From an uncultured Acidimicrobiales bacterium (GTDB lineage Bacteria > Actinomycetota > Acidimicrobiia > Acidimicrobiales > SHLQ01): a DNA stretch of 37,557 nucleotides. Below, piece after piece: positions 7,767 to 15,929 of the stretch (position 1 is its first letter; every line of letters starts with the position of its first letter). The stretch lies in the NCBI GenBank assembly GCA_937934655.1, contig CALGZB010000252.1, positions 1 through 37,557 of the forward strand. The letters are read 5' to 3'. Below the pieces are notes generated by a model. The model was given only the letters and a program-made list of their open reading frames with translations, did not search any database and was not told the DNA's origin. Position numbers and translations under genes: made by a program.

Positions 7767-10673
7767 TTGGCAGCCAAGATCCGCGTATACGAACTCGCCA
7801 GGGAACTGGGACTCACAAATGCTGAGTGCCTCGAACTTTGTGAATCCCTAGGCATAGGTGTGAAGAGCCATTCCTCCAGCATGGAGGAGGCTCATGCCGA
7901 CCGCGCCCGCCGTAAGGCGGAGCGTGAAGGTCTGATTCGCGACGAGCAGCCCGAAGACGAGAAAGAAAAGAAGAAGCGGGAGGCCGCTGAGAAGAAGGCC
8001 GCCGCCAAAGCTGCCAAGGAAGCCGAGAAGGCTGCCAAGGAAGCCGAACGGGTAGCCGGGCTCGAAGCAGAAGCTGCCGAAGCCGCAAAGGCTGCCGCTG
8101 AAGCCGAAGCCGACCTCGCCGCATTGCTTGCCGCACAGGCAAAGGCCGCGGCTCCAGCCGAAACCCCGGCTGCGCCAGCCGCACCAGCCCCGGTCGCTGA
8201 GGCCCCTGTTGCCGCTGCGCCGCCAGCAGCGCCGGTCGCCGAGACCCCTGCTCCGGTTGAAGCACCAGCTGCCGAAGCTCCTGCTCCGGTAGCACCACCT
8301 ATCGAAACTCCCGTCGCCGAGGTAGCGCCGGAGCCGCCGGCTCCAGCCCCTGCTCCGAAGCGCGTTATCTCCTCGAGCGGCAGCAAGCCGCCGCAACGCC
8401 CAGCCGCAAGCGCCCCCGAGCCGCCAAAGGCTCCCAGCGCTCCTGCCGCTCCAGTCAACGACATCGGAGCGAAGCCATCAGCTCCAGCTGCGCCAACCGC
8501 TCCAGTTGCGGCCAAGGCCGAAGCCGGCGATGCAGCGACGCCTCCAACATCGGCGAGTGGCAAACCCATTCCTCCTCCGCCAGGACCTCCGCAATCGCGT
8601 ACTGGCAAGCCCATTCCTCCTCCGCCCGGCCGTGGTGGCCGTGGCCCAGCTCCGGCTGCGCCCGGACGTTCACGCCCAGGTGGTAACACCGGTGGTGGCG
8701 GCGGCGGCGGAGCACGTCCTGGTGGCCCCGGTGGCGGTGGCCCCGGTGGTGGAACCGGCCGTCCAGGCGGACGCCCAGGTGGCGGCCCCGGCCGACGACC
8801 ACCACGTCGACGTGGACGTCGTCGTCGCAATATCGAAGAGCTCCAGCCGATGGACACGCCTTCGTACACGCCCGACGATGCAGCAATTCCCGAAGGCGAG
8901 ATCGTCATCGAACGATCCTCGACACCGCTCGACCTCGGACCCAAGTTCAACCGCACGGCGGCCGACGTTGTTCGGTTCCTCATGCAACAGGGCGAAATGG
9001 TTACGGCGACCCAGTCGCTAACCGACGACATGATCGAACTCTTCGCTGCCGAACTCGGCGCCGAAATTCGTATGGTCGACCCAGGCGAAGAACAAGAAGT
9101 CGAACTCATGAAGCTCCTCGGAGCCGACGAAGAGGTCGACACGTCCGATTCGCCATCACGGCCACCGGTCATCACCATCATGGGTCACGTCGATCACGGT
9201 AAAACGTTGCTCCTCGACCGAATTCGCCAGGCCAACGTGGTCGACGGCGAAGCAGGTGGCATCACCCAGCACATCGGTGCGTACCAAATCGAGCGTGACG
9301 GCAAGAAGCTGACCTTCATCGATACCCCTGGTCACGAGGCCTTCACCGCCATGCGTCGCCGCGGCGCTCAAGCCACCGACATTGTCGTCTTGGTAGTCGC
9401 AGCCGATGACGGCGTTATGCCGCAAACCATCGAGGCGCTGAACCACGCCAAGGCGGCCGAGGTTCCAATCGTCGTAGCGGTCAACAAGATCGACCGCGAA
9501 GGCTCCAACCCCGACCGCGTCTATCAAGAGCTCGCCGAGCACGAACTCATCACCGAAACTTGGGGCGGCGACGTTGTTACCTCGCAGGTTTCGGCGCTGA
9601 AGAGCATCGGTATTGACGAACTCATCGACAACCTTATTCTCGTCTCCGAGGTCGAAGACCTTCGCGCTGACCCTGAGGGTCAGTGCACCGGTGCGGTTCT
9701 CGAATCGCACCTCGACATCGGTCGGGGCCCCGTCTCCACCGTGCTCGTTCAGAGCGGAACCCTCCGAGTAGGCGACGCTCTTGTCGCTGGGCCGGCATGG
9801 GGTCGAGTACGTGCCTTGGTAAATGACCAGGGTGAACAGGTCAAGGAAGCCGGTCCGTCAACGCCGGTTGAGGTCCTCGGACTGTCCGAGCCTGCCGACG
9901 CCGGTGATCAGTTCGTCATCGCTCCTTCCGAGAAGGTGGCCAGCAAGGTCGCCGACGCTCGCGAGTACTACCACCGCCAGACCAACCTCGGTCGCGACGC
10001 CCACGCAATGAGTGGCGGCGCAAAACTCGAGGACGTCTTCAGCCAGATCCAAGCGGGCGAAGCGGCAACGCTCAACCTGCTGCTCAAGGCCGACGTCAAC
10101 GGTTCGCTCGAAGCCTGCACCGAAAGCCTCCGCAAGCTGGAGCGCGACGAAGTGAAGCTGGCCTTTGTGCACCGTGCAGTTGGTGGCATTACCGAAAACG
10201 ACATCCAACTTGCAGCTGCGTCCGATGCAACCATCCTTGGTTTCAACGTTCGCCCAGACCGCAAAGCTCGACAGCTTGCCGAAGAAGAAGGCGTCGAGAT
10301 TCGTACCTACGAGATCATCTACAAGATGCTCGAGGAAATCGAGAGTGCCATGATCGGCATGCTCGCTCCCGAGTACGAAGAGATCATCACCGGTGACGCA
10401 GAGGTTCGGGAACTGTTCAAGGTTCCAAAGATCGGCACCATCGCCGGTTGCATGGTCAAGAACGGTGTCATTACCCGAGGCTCCAAGGTGCGCTTCCTCC
10501 GAGACGGCGCAATCATCTGGACCGGCGACATCAGCTCGCTGCGTCGTTTCAAAGACGATGTCAAAGAGGTGGCCTCCGGCTACGAATGCGGTATCGGTCT
10601 CAGCGACTTCCAGGACCTTCGTGATGGCGACATCATCGAAACCTACGAAGAACGCGAAATCGCTCGCACGTAG
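7767..10673 (+). CDS. infB: Translation initiation factor IF-2
   Basis: The GTPase that places initiator tRNA on the 30S subunit. The protein is 968 residues. The N-terminus [14 protein letters not shown] is the family's IF2_N start and fixes the TTG codon at 7767. A Lys/Glu/Ala coiled region, then a long Ala/Pro and Gly/Arg-rich linker (about residues 130-350), is typical of actinobacteria. A second IF2_N-like domain follows ([20 protein letters not shown]). The G domain shows G1 GHVDHGKT at 473-480, G3 DTPGHEAF and G4 NKID at 573-576, followed by domains II, III and IV to the end. It has a structured 5' leader and a rare TTG start with a distant Shine-Dalgarno sequence, which suggests limited or controlled initiation. 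Confidence 0.97.
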   Translation: MAAKIRVYELARELGLTNAECLELCESLGIGVKSHSSSMEEAHADRARRKAEREGLIRDEQPEDEKEKKKREAAEKKAAAKAAKEAEKAAKEAERVAGLEAEAAEAAKAAAEAEADLAALLAAQAKAAAPAETPAAPAAPAPVAEAPVAAAPPAAPVAETPAPVEAPAAEAPAPVAPPIETPVAEVAPEPPAPAPAPKRVISSSGSKPPQRPAASAPEPPKAPSAPAAPVNDIGAKPSAPAAPTAPVAAKAEAGDAATPPTSASGKPIPPPPGPPQSRTGKPIPPPPGRGGRGPAPAAPGRSRPGGNTGGGGGGGARPGGPGGGGPGGGTGRPGGRPGGGPGRRPPRRRGRRRRNIEELQPMDTPSYTPDDAAIPEGEIVIERSSTPLDLGPKFNRTAADVVRFLMQQGEMVTATQSLTDDMIELFAAELGAEIRMVDPGEEQEVELMKLLGADEEVDTSDSPSRPPVITIMGHVDHGKTLLLDRIRQANVVDGEAGGITQHIGAYQIERDGKKLTFIDTPGHEAFTAMRRRGAQATDIVVLVVAADDGVMPQTIEALNHAKAAEVPIVVAVNKIDREGSNPDRVYQELAEHELITETWGGDVVTSQVSALKSIGIDELIDNLILVSEVEDLRADPEGQCTGAVLESHLDIGRGPVSTVLVQSGTLRVGDALVAGPAWGRVRALVNDQGEQVKEAGPSTPVEVLGLSEPADAGDQFVIAPSEKVASKVADAREYYHRQTNLGRDAHAMSGGAKLEDVFSQIQAGEAATLNLLLKADVNGSLEACTESLRKLERDEVKLAFVHRAVGGITENDIQLAAASDATILGFNVRPDRKARQLAEEEGVEIRTYEIIYKMLEEIESAMIGMLAPEYEEIITGDAEVRELFKVPKIGTIAGCMVKNGVITRGSKVRFLRDGAIIWTGDISSLRRFKDDVKEVASGYECGIGLSDFQDLRDGDIIETYEEREIART

Positions 10674-10687
10674 CGCGGCCTGCATCC

Positions 10688-11080
10688 GTGAGCCGCAGAA
10701 AGCCCACTCGTGGGCGTCAAGTCAACCGAGGCGATCGTCTTGGCGAACTCTTTCGCCAGATCATCGCCGAGGAACTTGAACGTCTCGATCTCGATGAGCT
10801 GAGCTTGGTTTCGATCACTAGCGTTGAGGTTGACGGGAACTTGTCGAAGGCCGTCGTGACGGTCTCGAACCTTGAGCCGGACGACGACGAACTCGTGCTC
10901 GAAACGCTCGGCGACGTTCGCGTCAAACTGCAGCGTGCCGTTGGCAACCAAACCCGTGTTCGACGCATTCCGCCGTTCCAGTTCACCATCGACACTGTGC
11001 TGCGTTCGGCAGCACGAATCGACGACATCCTGCGAGGGATGGACCCGGCCGACGGTGACACCGAAGACGAAGAAGAGTGA
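10688..11080 (+). CDS. rbfA: 30S ribosome-binding factor RbfA
   Basis: A cold-shock and 16S rRNA maturation factor with a KH-like fold, acting on the pre-30S subunit. The 130-residue protein has the family pattern: RGDRLGELFRQIIAEEL at the start, VTSVEV-like strand, a central LQRAVGNQTRVRRIPPFQF and the closing helix with ARIDDIL, then an acidic tail. The GTG at 10688 is 14 bases after infB. Its last codon region overlaps truB (GTGA), so the two are coupled. Length is normal for the family. Confidence 0.94.
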   Translation: MSRRKPTRGRQVNRGDRLGELFRQIIAEELERLDLDELSLVSITSVEVDGNLSKAVVTVSNLEPDDDELVLETLGDVRVKLQRAVGNQTRVRRIPPFQFTIDTVLRSAARIDDILRGMDPADGDTEDEEE

Positions 11081-11970
11081 GCGACCAGCCGACCCCACCG
11101 GTGATTCCACCCGAGGGCGGCATCATCATCGTCGACAAAGAGGCGGGCTTTACGTCCCACGACGTCGTTGCGCTGGCCCGTAAGCGCCTCCAGACCAAGA
11201 AGGTCGGGCACTCGGGCACTCTGGACCCTGACGCAACCGGAGTGTTGGTGTTGGGCGTAGGACGATCGACTCGGCTCCTGACCTTCCTCACCGGCCTTCC
11301 CAAATCCTATGTCGGCGAGGTGCAGCTTGGAACGACAACATCCACGCTCGATGCTGCCGGCGAAGTAACCGCAACGTTCGACATGTCCGGCGTTACTTTG
11401 GCCGATGTCGAAGCCGTTGCCCCACAGTTCCGGGGCGATATTGAACAGATCCCGCCCATGGTGTCAGCGCTGAAGGTCGACGGGAAACGGCTCCACGAAC
11501 TCGCTCGAGAGGGCAAGACCGTCGAGCGCAAGCCGCGACCGGTGACGATTTCTCGTCTCGATGTCGAAGCGATCGAAGGAGACCCAACCGCCTTCAAGGT
11601 CACCGTTGATTGCACCTCGGGTACCTACATCCGCACGCTGGCCGCCGATATCGGTGAAGCCCTGGGTGGGGGAGCGCACCTCCGGTCGCTGCGCCGCACT
11701 GCGGTTGGCTCTTTCGGGCTCGATCAGGCCAATCCGCTCGAAGCGATGCAGGTACTCCCTGCCGCCGAGGGCGTCCGAAGTATGGGGCTCGTCGAGGTCC
11801 ACGAAGACCTCGAAACAGCCATCGGCCACGGCAAGGTTCTCCCGCAGGAACTCCTCGGTGTTTCCGGTGACGGTCCATGGCCGATCGTATCGAGCAGCGG
11901 CCGCCTCCTCGCCGTGTACCAAGCCCATCGCGATGGCACCGCAAAGCCAGCGTTGGTTCTTGCGGGCTGA
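11077..11970 (+). CDS. truB: tRNA pseudouridine(55) synthase TruB
   Basis: It makes pseudouridine 55 in the T-loop of tRNAs. The 297-residue protein starts at GTG 11077, inside the rbfA stop. Motif I is HSGTLDPDATGVLVLGVG, with the catalytic aspartate D50 in LDP. The RPV-type motif and the TCSSGTYIR-like motif (CTSGTYIRTLAADIG) follow, and the C-terminal part resembles a reduced PUA-like domain. In most bacteria ribF follows truB; here riboflavin synthase does, 71 bases downstream. Confidence 0.95.
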   Translation: MSDQPTPPVIPPEGGIIIVDKEAGFTSHDVVALARKRLQTKKVGHSGTLDPDATGVLVLGVGRSTRLLTFLTGLPKSYVGEVQLGTTTSTLDAAGEVTATFDMSGVTLADVEAVAPQFRGDIEQIPPMVSALKVDGKRLHELAREGKTVERKPRPVTISRLDVEAIEGDPTAFKVTVDCTSGTYIRTLAADIGEALGGGAHLRSLRRTAVGSFGLDQANPLEAMQVLPAAEGVRSMGLVEVHEDLETAIGHGKVLPQELLGVSGDGPWPIVSSSGRLLAVYQAHRDGTAKPALVLAG

Positions 11971-12041
11971 TTCGCCGTTTCGCGGTGTTGACCGCGAAGA
12001 TGGAACATACGGTTGGCGGCGCGGTTGTGGAGGCTGAATCT

Positions 12042-12701
12042 ATGTTCACAGGAATCGTCGAAGAACTCGGCACGGTGCGGTCTATCGATCCCCATGGCGA
12101 AGGCGTCCGAATCGCCATCAACTCGTCCATTGTTCTTGAAGACTCCGCTCTTGGCGCCTCGATTGCCGTCAACGGCTGCTGCCTCACGCTCACCTCGTCA
12201 GGTGTCACCGACGGGCAACAATGGTGGACCGCCGACGCAGTGCCAGAGACGATGGACCGGACCAACCTTGGCGAACTCGACACCGGAAGCCCGGTGAACC
12301 TCGAACGCCCAATGGCGGCCAACGGACGCTTTGGCGGCCACATCGTGCAAGGCCACGTCGACGGGGTCACCACGGTTCTCGCCAAGGACGAACTTGATGA
12401 TGGGTCATGGCGAATGTCCTTTGCCGTCCCGCCCAGCCTTGGTGCCCACATTGTTCATAAAGGCAGCATCTGCCTCGACGGCATCAGCCTCACGGTTGCC
12501 TCCATCGGCGATTCCAGCTTCGATATCGCCGTGATCCCACACACGCTTGCAGTGACCACCCTTGGCCATCGCAACGTGGGTGACACCGTCAACATCGAAA
12601 CCGACATCCTCGGCAAACACGTCGAGAAACTTCTACTGAGCGGACGCCTCGAAGGCCTCCCAACGTCACCGGCCCAGCCGGTATCGGAGATCAACCAATG
12701 A
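12042..12701 (+). CDS. ribE: Riboflavin synthase, alpha subunit
   Basis: It dismutates two 6,7-dimethyl-8-ribityllumazines to riboflavin. The protein starts at ATG 12042, giving 219 residues and the family's canonical MFTGIVEELG N-terminus; the longer open frame upstream is not used. A GGAGG Shine-Dalgarno sequence at 12029-12033 supports this start. The two lumazine-binding repeats are visible: AVNGCCLTL and HIVQGHVDGV in the first, then GSICLDGISLTVASI and HTLAVTTLG in the second. It overlaps ribBA by four bases (ATGA). The 71-nt upstream spacer is too short for an FMN riboswitch, so the gene probably rides on the translation operon. Confidence 0.95.
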   Translation: MFTGIVEELGTVRSIDPHGEGVRIAINSSIVLEDSALGASIAVNGCCLTLTSSGVTDGQQWWTADAVPETMDRTNLGELDTGSPVNLERPMAANGRFGGHIVQGHVDGVTTVLAKDELDDGSWRMSFAVPPSLGAHIVHKGSICLDGISLTVASIGDSSFDIAVIPHTLAVTTLGHRNVGDTVNIETDILGKHVEKLLLSGRLEGLPTSPAQPVSEINQ

Positions 12702-13975
12702 GCAACGACAGTAACGACGCTAACGACAACGGCGACGGGGCACTCGCAGCCGTCAACGACTCCGGACTTGCCTCGATTCCCGCAGCGATCGAGGCGTACA
12801 AGCGCGGTGAATTTCTCATCGTCGTCGACGACGAAGATCGTGAGAATGAGGGCGACCTCATTATCGCTGCCGACGCGATGACCCCAGAAAAGATGACCTT
12901 TATGGTGCGCCACACCAGCGGCGTCATTTGTGCTCCCATGAATCAGGATCGTGCCGAGGCGTTGCGTCTGCCGCTTATGGTCACCGATAACACCGAGTCG
13001 ATGCGCACGGCCTTTACCGTCACGGTCGATGTCATTTCCGGAACCAGCACCGGTATCTCGGCCAGCGACCGAACCAAGACGGTCAATGCCTTGGCCAACC
13101 CCGATGCTCGCCCCGAAGAGTTCAACCGGCCGGGTCACATCTTTCCACTTGTTGCTCGCCCCGGCGGCGTGCTCAAACGTGCCGGCCACACCGAGGCTGG
13201 CGTCGATCTCAGCACCATGGCAGGCCGCGAACCGGTCGGCGTGTTGTGCGAGATCGTGAACGAAGACGGCTCGATGGCACGTCTTCCCGATCTGCTGAAA
13301 TTCGGTGAAGAGCACGGCCTGCTCACCATCAGCATCGCCGATCTCATCCGTTACCGACGCCGCTCAGAGAAGCTCGTCGAGAAGTTCGCATCGGCACGAA
13401 TCCCGACCAAGTACGGCGACTTCACCGCCCACGCCTACCGTTCGCTGCTCGACGATGAAGAGCATGTTGCCTACCAACTCGGCGAGGTGCAGGGCGACGA
13501 ACCGCTGCTCGTTCGGGTCCACTCCGAATGTCTCACCGGCGACCTACTCGGAAGTCTCCGTTGTGACTGCGGTTCACAGCTCGACGCCGCGCTCGAGGTC
13601 ATCGGCGAAGCTGGCAGGGGAGTAGTGCTGTACCTGCGAGGTCACGAGGGACGTGGCATTGGTATCGCCCACAAGATTCGTGCCTACGAGCTTCAGGACG
13701 AAGGGGCCGACACGGTCGAGGCAAACCTGGCGCAGGGGCTTCCGGCCGACAGCCGAGAATACGGTGTTGGCGCCCAGATCTTGGCCGACCTCGGTATTAC
13801 CGAGATGGAGCTTATGACGAACAACCCGGCCAAGTACGGTGGCCTCGAGGGCTACGGGCTCACAATCGTTGGTCGAGTGCCGCTGCACGTCGACGCCAAC
13901 CCGGAGAACATCCGCTACCTCGAAACCAAGCGCGAACGAATGGGACACATCGCACCAAGCGAAGATTCTGCGTAG
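12698..13975 (+). CDS. ribBA: Bifunctional 3,4-dihydroxy-2-butanone 4-phosphate synthase / GTP cyclohydrolase II
   Basis: It supplies both precursors of riboflavin, from ribulose 5-phosphate and from GTP. In 425 residues the N-terminal RibB half has DDEDRENEGDLI (residues 44-55), HTSGVICAPM and the RAGHTEAGVDLS active-site motif. The C-terminal RibA half has the zinc motif SECLTGDLLGSLRCDCGSQ, RGHEGRGIGI and DSREYGVGAQILADLG. Residues 1-25 are an extra Asn/Asp-rich leader. The ATG overlaps ribE. Lumazine synthase (ribH), often the next gene, is absent; a repeat-rich gap follows instead. Confidence 0.96.
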   Translation: MSNDSNDANDNGDGALAAVNDSGLASIPAAIEAYKRGEFLIVVDDEDRENEGDLIIAADAMTPEKMTFMVRHTSGVICAPMNQDRAEALRLPLMVTDNTESMRTAFTVTVDVISGTSTGISASDRTKTVNALANPDARPEEFNRPGHIFPLVARPGGVLKRAGHTEAGVDLSTMAGREPVGVLCEIVNEDGSMARLPDLLKFGEEHGLLTISIADLIRYRRRSEKLVEKFASARIPTKYGDFTAHAYRSLLDDEEHVAYQLGEVQGDEPLLVRVHSECLTGDLLGSLRCDCGSQLDAALEVIGEAGRGVVLYLRGHEGRGIGIAHKIRAYELQDEGADTVEANLAQGLPADSREYGVGAQILADLGITEMELMTNNPAKYGGLEGYGLTIVGRVPLHVDANPENIRYLETKRERMGHIAPSEDSA

Positions 13976-14102
13976 TTTGGTCGTTCGCTTCCTTCGGGCG
14001 CTCTCTCTGCGCTTCGCTATCGGCCAGAGGTTTCTACCTCGGCCTTCGCTGGCGCTGCGGCTCGACTCCTAGCGTTGATTCCTTGGTTCTTGCTGCGATC
14101 GG

Positions 14103-14120
14103 ACGCGTCCGCGGACGCGT
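14103..14120. repeat. 18-bp perfect palindrome
   Basis: ACGCGTCCGCGGACGCGT is its own reverse complement. It sits between the two 70-bp repeat copies, just before a 12-bp-stem hairpin. It could be a protein-binding site or part of a bidirectional termination structure for the convergent genes. Confidence 0.7.
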
Positions 14121-14123
14121 TCA

Positions 14124-14154
14124 CCTGGCACCAAACCCCCTGTTTGGTGCCAGG
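14124..14154. terminator. 12-bp-stem hairpin between convergent genes
   Basis: CCTGGCACCAAA pairs perfectly with TTTGGTGCCAGG around a CCCCCTG loop. No T-tract follows on either strand, so a simple intrinsic terminator is doubtful. The sequence AAACAGGGGTTT at 14161-14172 could pair with part of the first arm as an alternative fold. The position between convergent ribBA and the minus-strand gene fits a bidirectional transcript end or a REP-like element. Confidence 0.4.
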
Positions 14155-14309
14155 GTGGGAAACAGGGGTTTCGGTTCCAGGCACCCCGTTTTGGGTCGCG
14201 GCGTCGCGAGTTCATTTGCTCTGCGCTTCGCTAGTGGTCTGAGGTTTCAACCTTGGCCTTCGCTGGCGCTGCGGCTCGACTCCTAGCGCTGGTTGCTTGC
14301 TTTCCGCGT

Positions 14310-15098
14310 CTAGATGATATTGACGGTGTCTAGAAACGCTGTTGCTGCATCGGAGTTGCCATCGATGCTGCACGCTTGGCGCCAATCGGAACGTTTGGTT
14401 CCCCAGCTCACAAAGTCGTGAGCCGACGACGTGATGGTGGCTGCAACTTCGGCGGAACCTTCACTGACGCTGACCAGGCCACTCTCATCGGCTGGGCCGA
14501 TAACCCATTGCCCACCGCCAGGCCCAGTGAGGTCCAACAGCAGCGGCTCTTGCACCGCTGCGGCGAGTTCTTCGACCTGCATCTGCGGGAGGCCAGCGAG
14601 CATCCAATCGATGCCCGGACGCACCATGTCATCGGTGGCCGGGGGTAGGGCCGAAGCCTGATCGGCCAAATCGATACGAAGATGGCAGTAGTGGTCGAAG
14701 GCAAATGCATTGGCCACAAGGTGCAGTTGGTGGCTGCCAAGGTCGGCGAGCGGAGCGACTGTTGAGGCGGTGGGCTCCTCTTGGAGCGAAGACATCGCTC
14801 CGATCCACCCCTCGAAGTACTGGTCGTACTCGGCCAACAGCTGCTCGGGGCTCCACCCCAAGCGAGGCTCAACGAGCGCATCCATTGCTTCCTCGGCTTT
14901 GAGCTCGGGAGCATTTTGATCGGCGGGAGCGGGATCGACGGTGTTCTTGAGATTCGAGGTGACGTGAGCGACAACATCTTGGACCCGCCAGCCCTCGCAA
15001 CCACTCGGTTCCGCCCATTGCCCGACATCTAGTCCGGTGAGGACCTCACGCATCTGGTGGTGAATGTCCCGCAACGCTGAAATGGCCTGCTCAGTCAT
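14310..15098 (-). CDS. Maleylpyruvate isomerase / DinB-like family protein
   Basis: A 262-residue protein of the actinobacterial family with the mycothiol-dependent maleylpyruvate isomerase metal-binding fold (four-helix DinB-like bundle). The N-terminal half shows the family pattern CEGWRVQDVVAHV, where the His is a likely metal ligand, with later His residues in FDHYCHLRIDL. The C-terminal half looks like the SCP2-like domain found in this family. Family members range from thiol-dependent isomerases to uncharacterised proteins, so no substrate is named. The open frame extends to 15398, but the ATG at 15098 has a GGGGGA Shine-Dalgarno sequence nearby and starts the conserved part. It is divergent from rpsO. 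Confidence 0.75.
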   Translation of the reverse strand: MTEQAISALRDIHHQMREVLTGLDVGQWAEPSGCEGWRVQDVVAHVTSNLKNTVDPAPADQNAPELKAEEAMDALVEPRLGWSPEQLLAEYDQYFEGWIGAMSSLQEEPTASTVAPLADLGSHQLHLVANAFAFDHYCHLRIDLADQASALPPATDDMVRPGIDWMLAGLPQMQVEELAAAVQEPLLLDLTGPGGGQWVIGPADESGLVSVSEGSAEVAATITSSAHDFVSWGTKRSDWRQACSIDGNSDAATAFLDTVNII

Positions 15099-15309
15099 AG
15101 TGTGTTCCCCCGAAGATTGCTGAAATTGCAACGTAGCGTTTTGCGCGATCGGCGACAAGAAGTCGGCCGGTGAAATCCGCACCCCAACACCAACAAACTT
15201 CGCTACCCCAGATATCATCAACGAGTTCAAACATCTCTGCTGCAGCTGACGCATAGCGCTTCGTGTGGCCGGGTCCGATACCCAAAATTCTGAACGAAGG
15301 AAACACATC

Positions 15310-15603
15310 ATGGGCAATCTCATGCCAACCAACCTGCCGTCAAAGGCCGAAACCATCGCACGTACGTGTGAGAAGTTCGACCTCACCGCTGGTGACACCG
15401 GCTCGCCCGAGGTTCAGATCGCACTCCTGTCCGATCGCATCAACCACCTCACCACCCATCTCAAAGACCACAAGAAGGACCACCACAGTCGTCGTGGCCT
15501 TCTCATGCTGGTCGGTCAGCGCCGACGCTTGCTCGACTATGTCGCAGGCAACAACATCGAGCGCTACCGCGAACTCATCGCCCACCTGGGTCTGCGTCGC
15601 TAA
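15310..15603 (+). CDS. rpsO: 30S ribosomal protein S15
   Basis: A primary 16S rRNA-binding protein of the small subunit platform. From the ATG at 15310, with GAAGGA eight bases upstream, it is 97 residues, slightly longer than the common 89. The family motifs [23 protein letters not shown] (split here as two runs) and [17 protein letters not shown] are intact, ending IAHLGLRR. A second in-frame ATG at 15322 would give the more usual MPTNLPSK start but has a worse ribosome-binding site. A strong hairpin with a UUCG loop follows the stop, then pnp, the classical rpsO-pnp order. Confidence 0.96.
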   Translation: MGNLMPTNLPSKAETIARTCEKFDLTAGDTGSPEVQIALLSDRINHLTTHLKDHKKDHHSRRGLLMLVGQRRRLLDYVAGNNIERYRELIAHLGLRR

Positions 15604-15615
15604 CTACAAAGTCTC

Positions 15616-15639
15616 TCGGGCGGCCTTCGGGTCGCCCGA
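15616..15639 (+). terminator. rpsO terminator hairpin with UUCG tetraloop
   Basis: TCGGGCGGCC pairs with GGTCGCCCGA (one G-U pair) around a TTCG loop, 13 bases after the rpsO stop. The stem is ten base pairs. Only TTCG follows, not a full T-tract, so it may be a processing or stability element as well as a partial terminator. Confidence 0.6.
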
Positions 15640-15929
15640 TTCGCGTATTGAGGCGCTGAAGCCTCTAGCGTGAAGAGAAGCTGCCGATTGGTAGCTTGAA
15701 GGCTAAGGGCCTTCCCTGGGGGCATTCGCCCCACGAAACACAAGCAATACCGCAATACTGCGTTTCTAAAAAAACATTGACAATTTAAACCAACTGACGG
15801 TTCCGAAAACCTTTTGGTCAGTCTTCAGTGGTGGCATTCCGCATTCTTGATTGCGGCACGCGTCTACTGGGTACTGGCCTCCCGGAGCCGTCTCTTATGG
15901 GGTGACGAAACGCCCCAAGGAGAAACGAA
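15640..15929 (+). promoter_or_regulatory. pnp leader with serial hairpins
   Basis: These 290 nt precede pnp and encode no protein I can support. Hairpins are at 15678-15697 (8 bp, GATT loop), 15698-15714 (6 bp), 15719-15732 (5 bp, ATTC loop), 15793-15822 (ACTGAC / GTCAGT enclosing GGTT / AACC) and 15898-15917 (7 bp), the last abutting the AAGGAG at 15917-15922. An AT-rich patch near 15766-15790 includes TTGACA at 15777-15782, a possible -35 box, without a clear -10. In other bacteria PNPase controls its own leader; that may hold here. Confidence 0.5.

Larger units (their letters stand above)
13976..14309. repeat. Repeat-rich gap with two 70-bp copies and hairpins
   Basis: This 334-bp gap between convergent ribBA and the minus-strand gene has no convincing gene. 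Two copies of a 70-bp element, 14005-14074 and 14219-14288, are equal in length and differ at few positions. Each starts ctctgcgcttcgcta and ends with ctcgactcctagcg. Between them lie an 18-bp palindrome and a strong hairpin, listed separately. A shorter relative of the 70-bp element occurs at 19715-19760. Confidence 0.8.

Noticed and set aside
7892-9181. 429-codon open frame antisense to infB, Gly/Pro-rich
   Set aside because: It mirrors the Ala/Pro/Gly-rich linker of IF2 and has no independent gene signals.
11971-12041. FMN riboswitch before ribE
   Set aside because: The spacer is only 71 nt and has none of the conserved FMN aptamer sequences.
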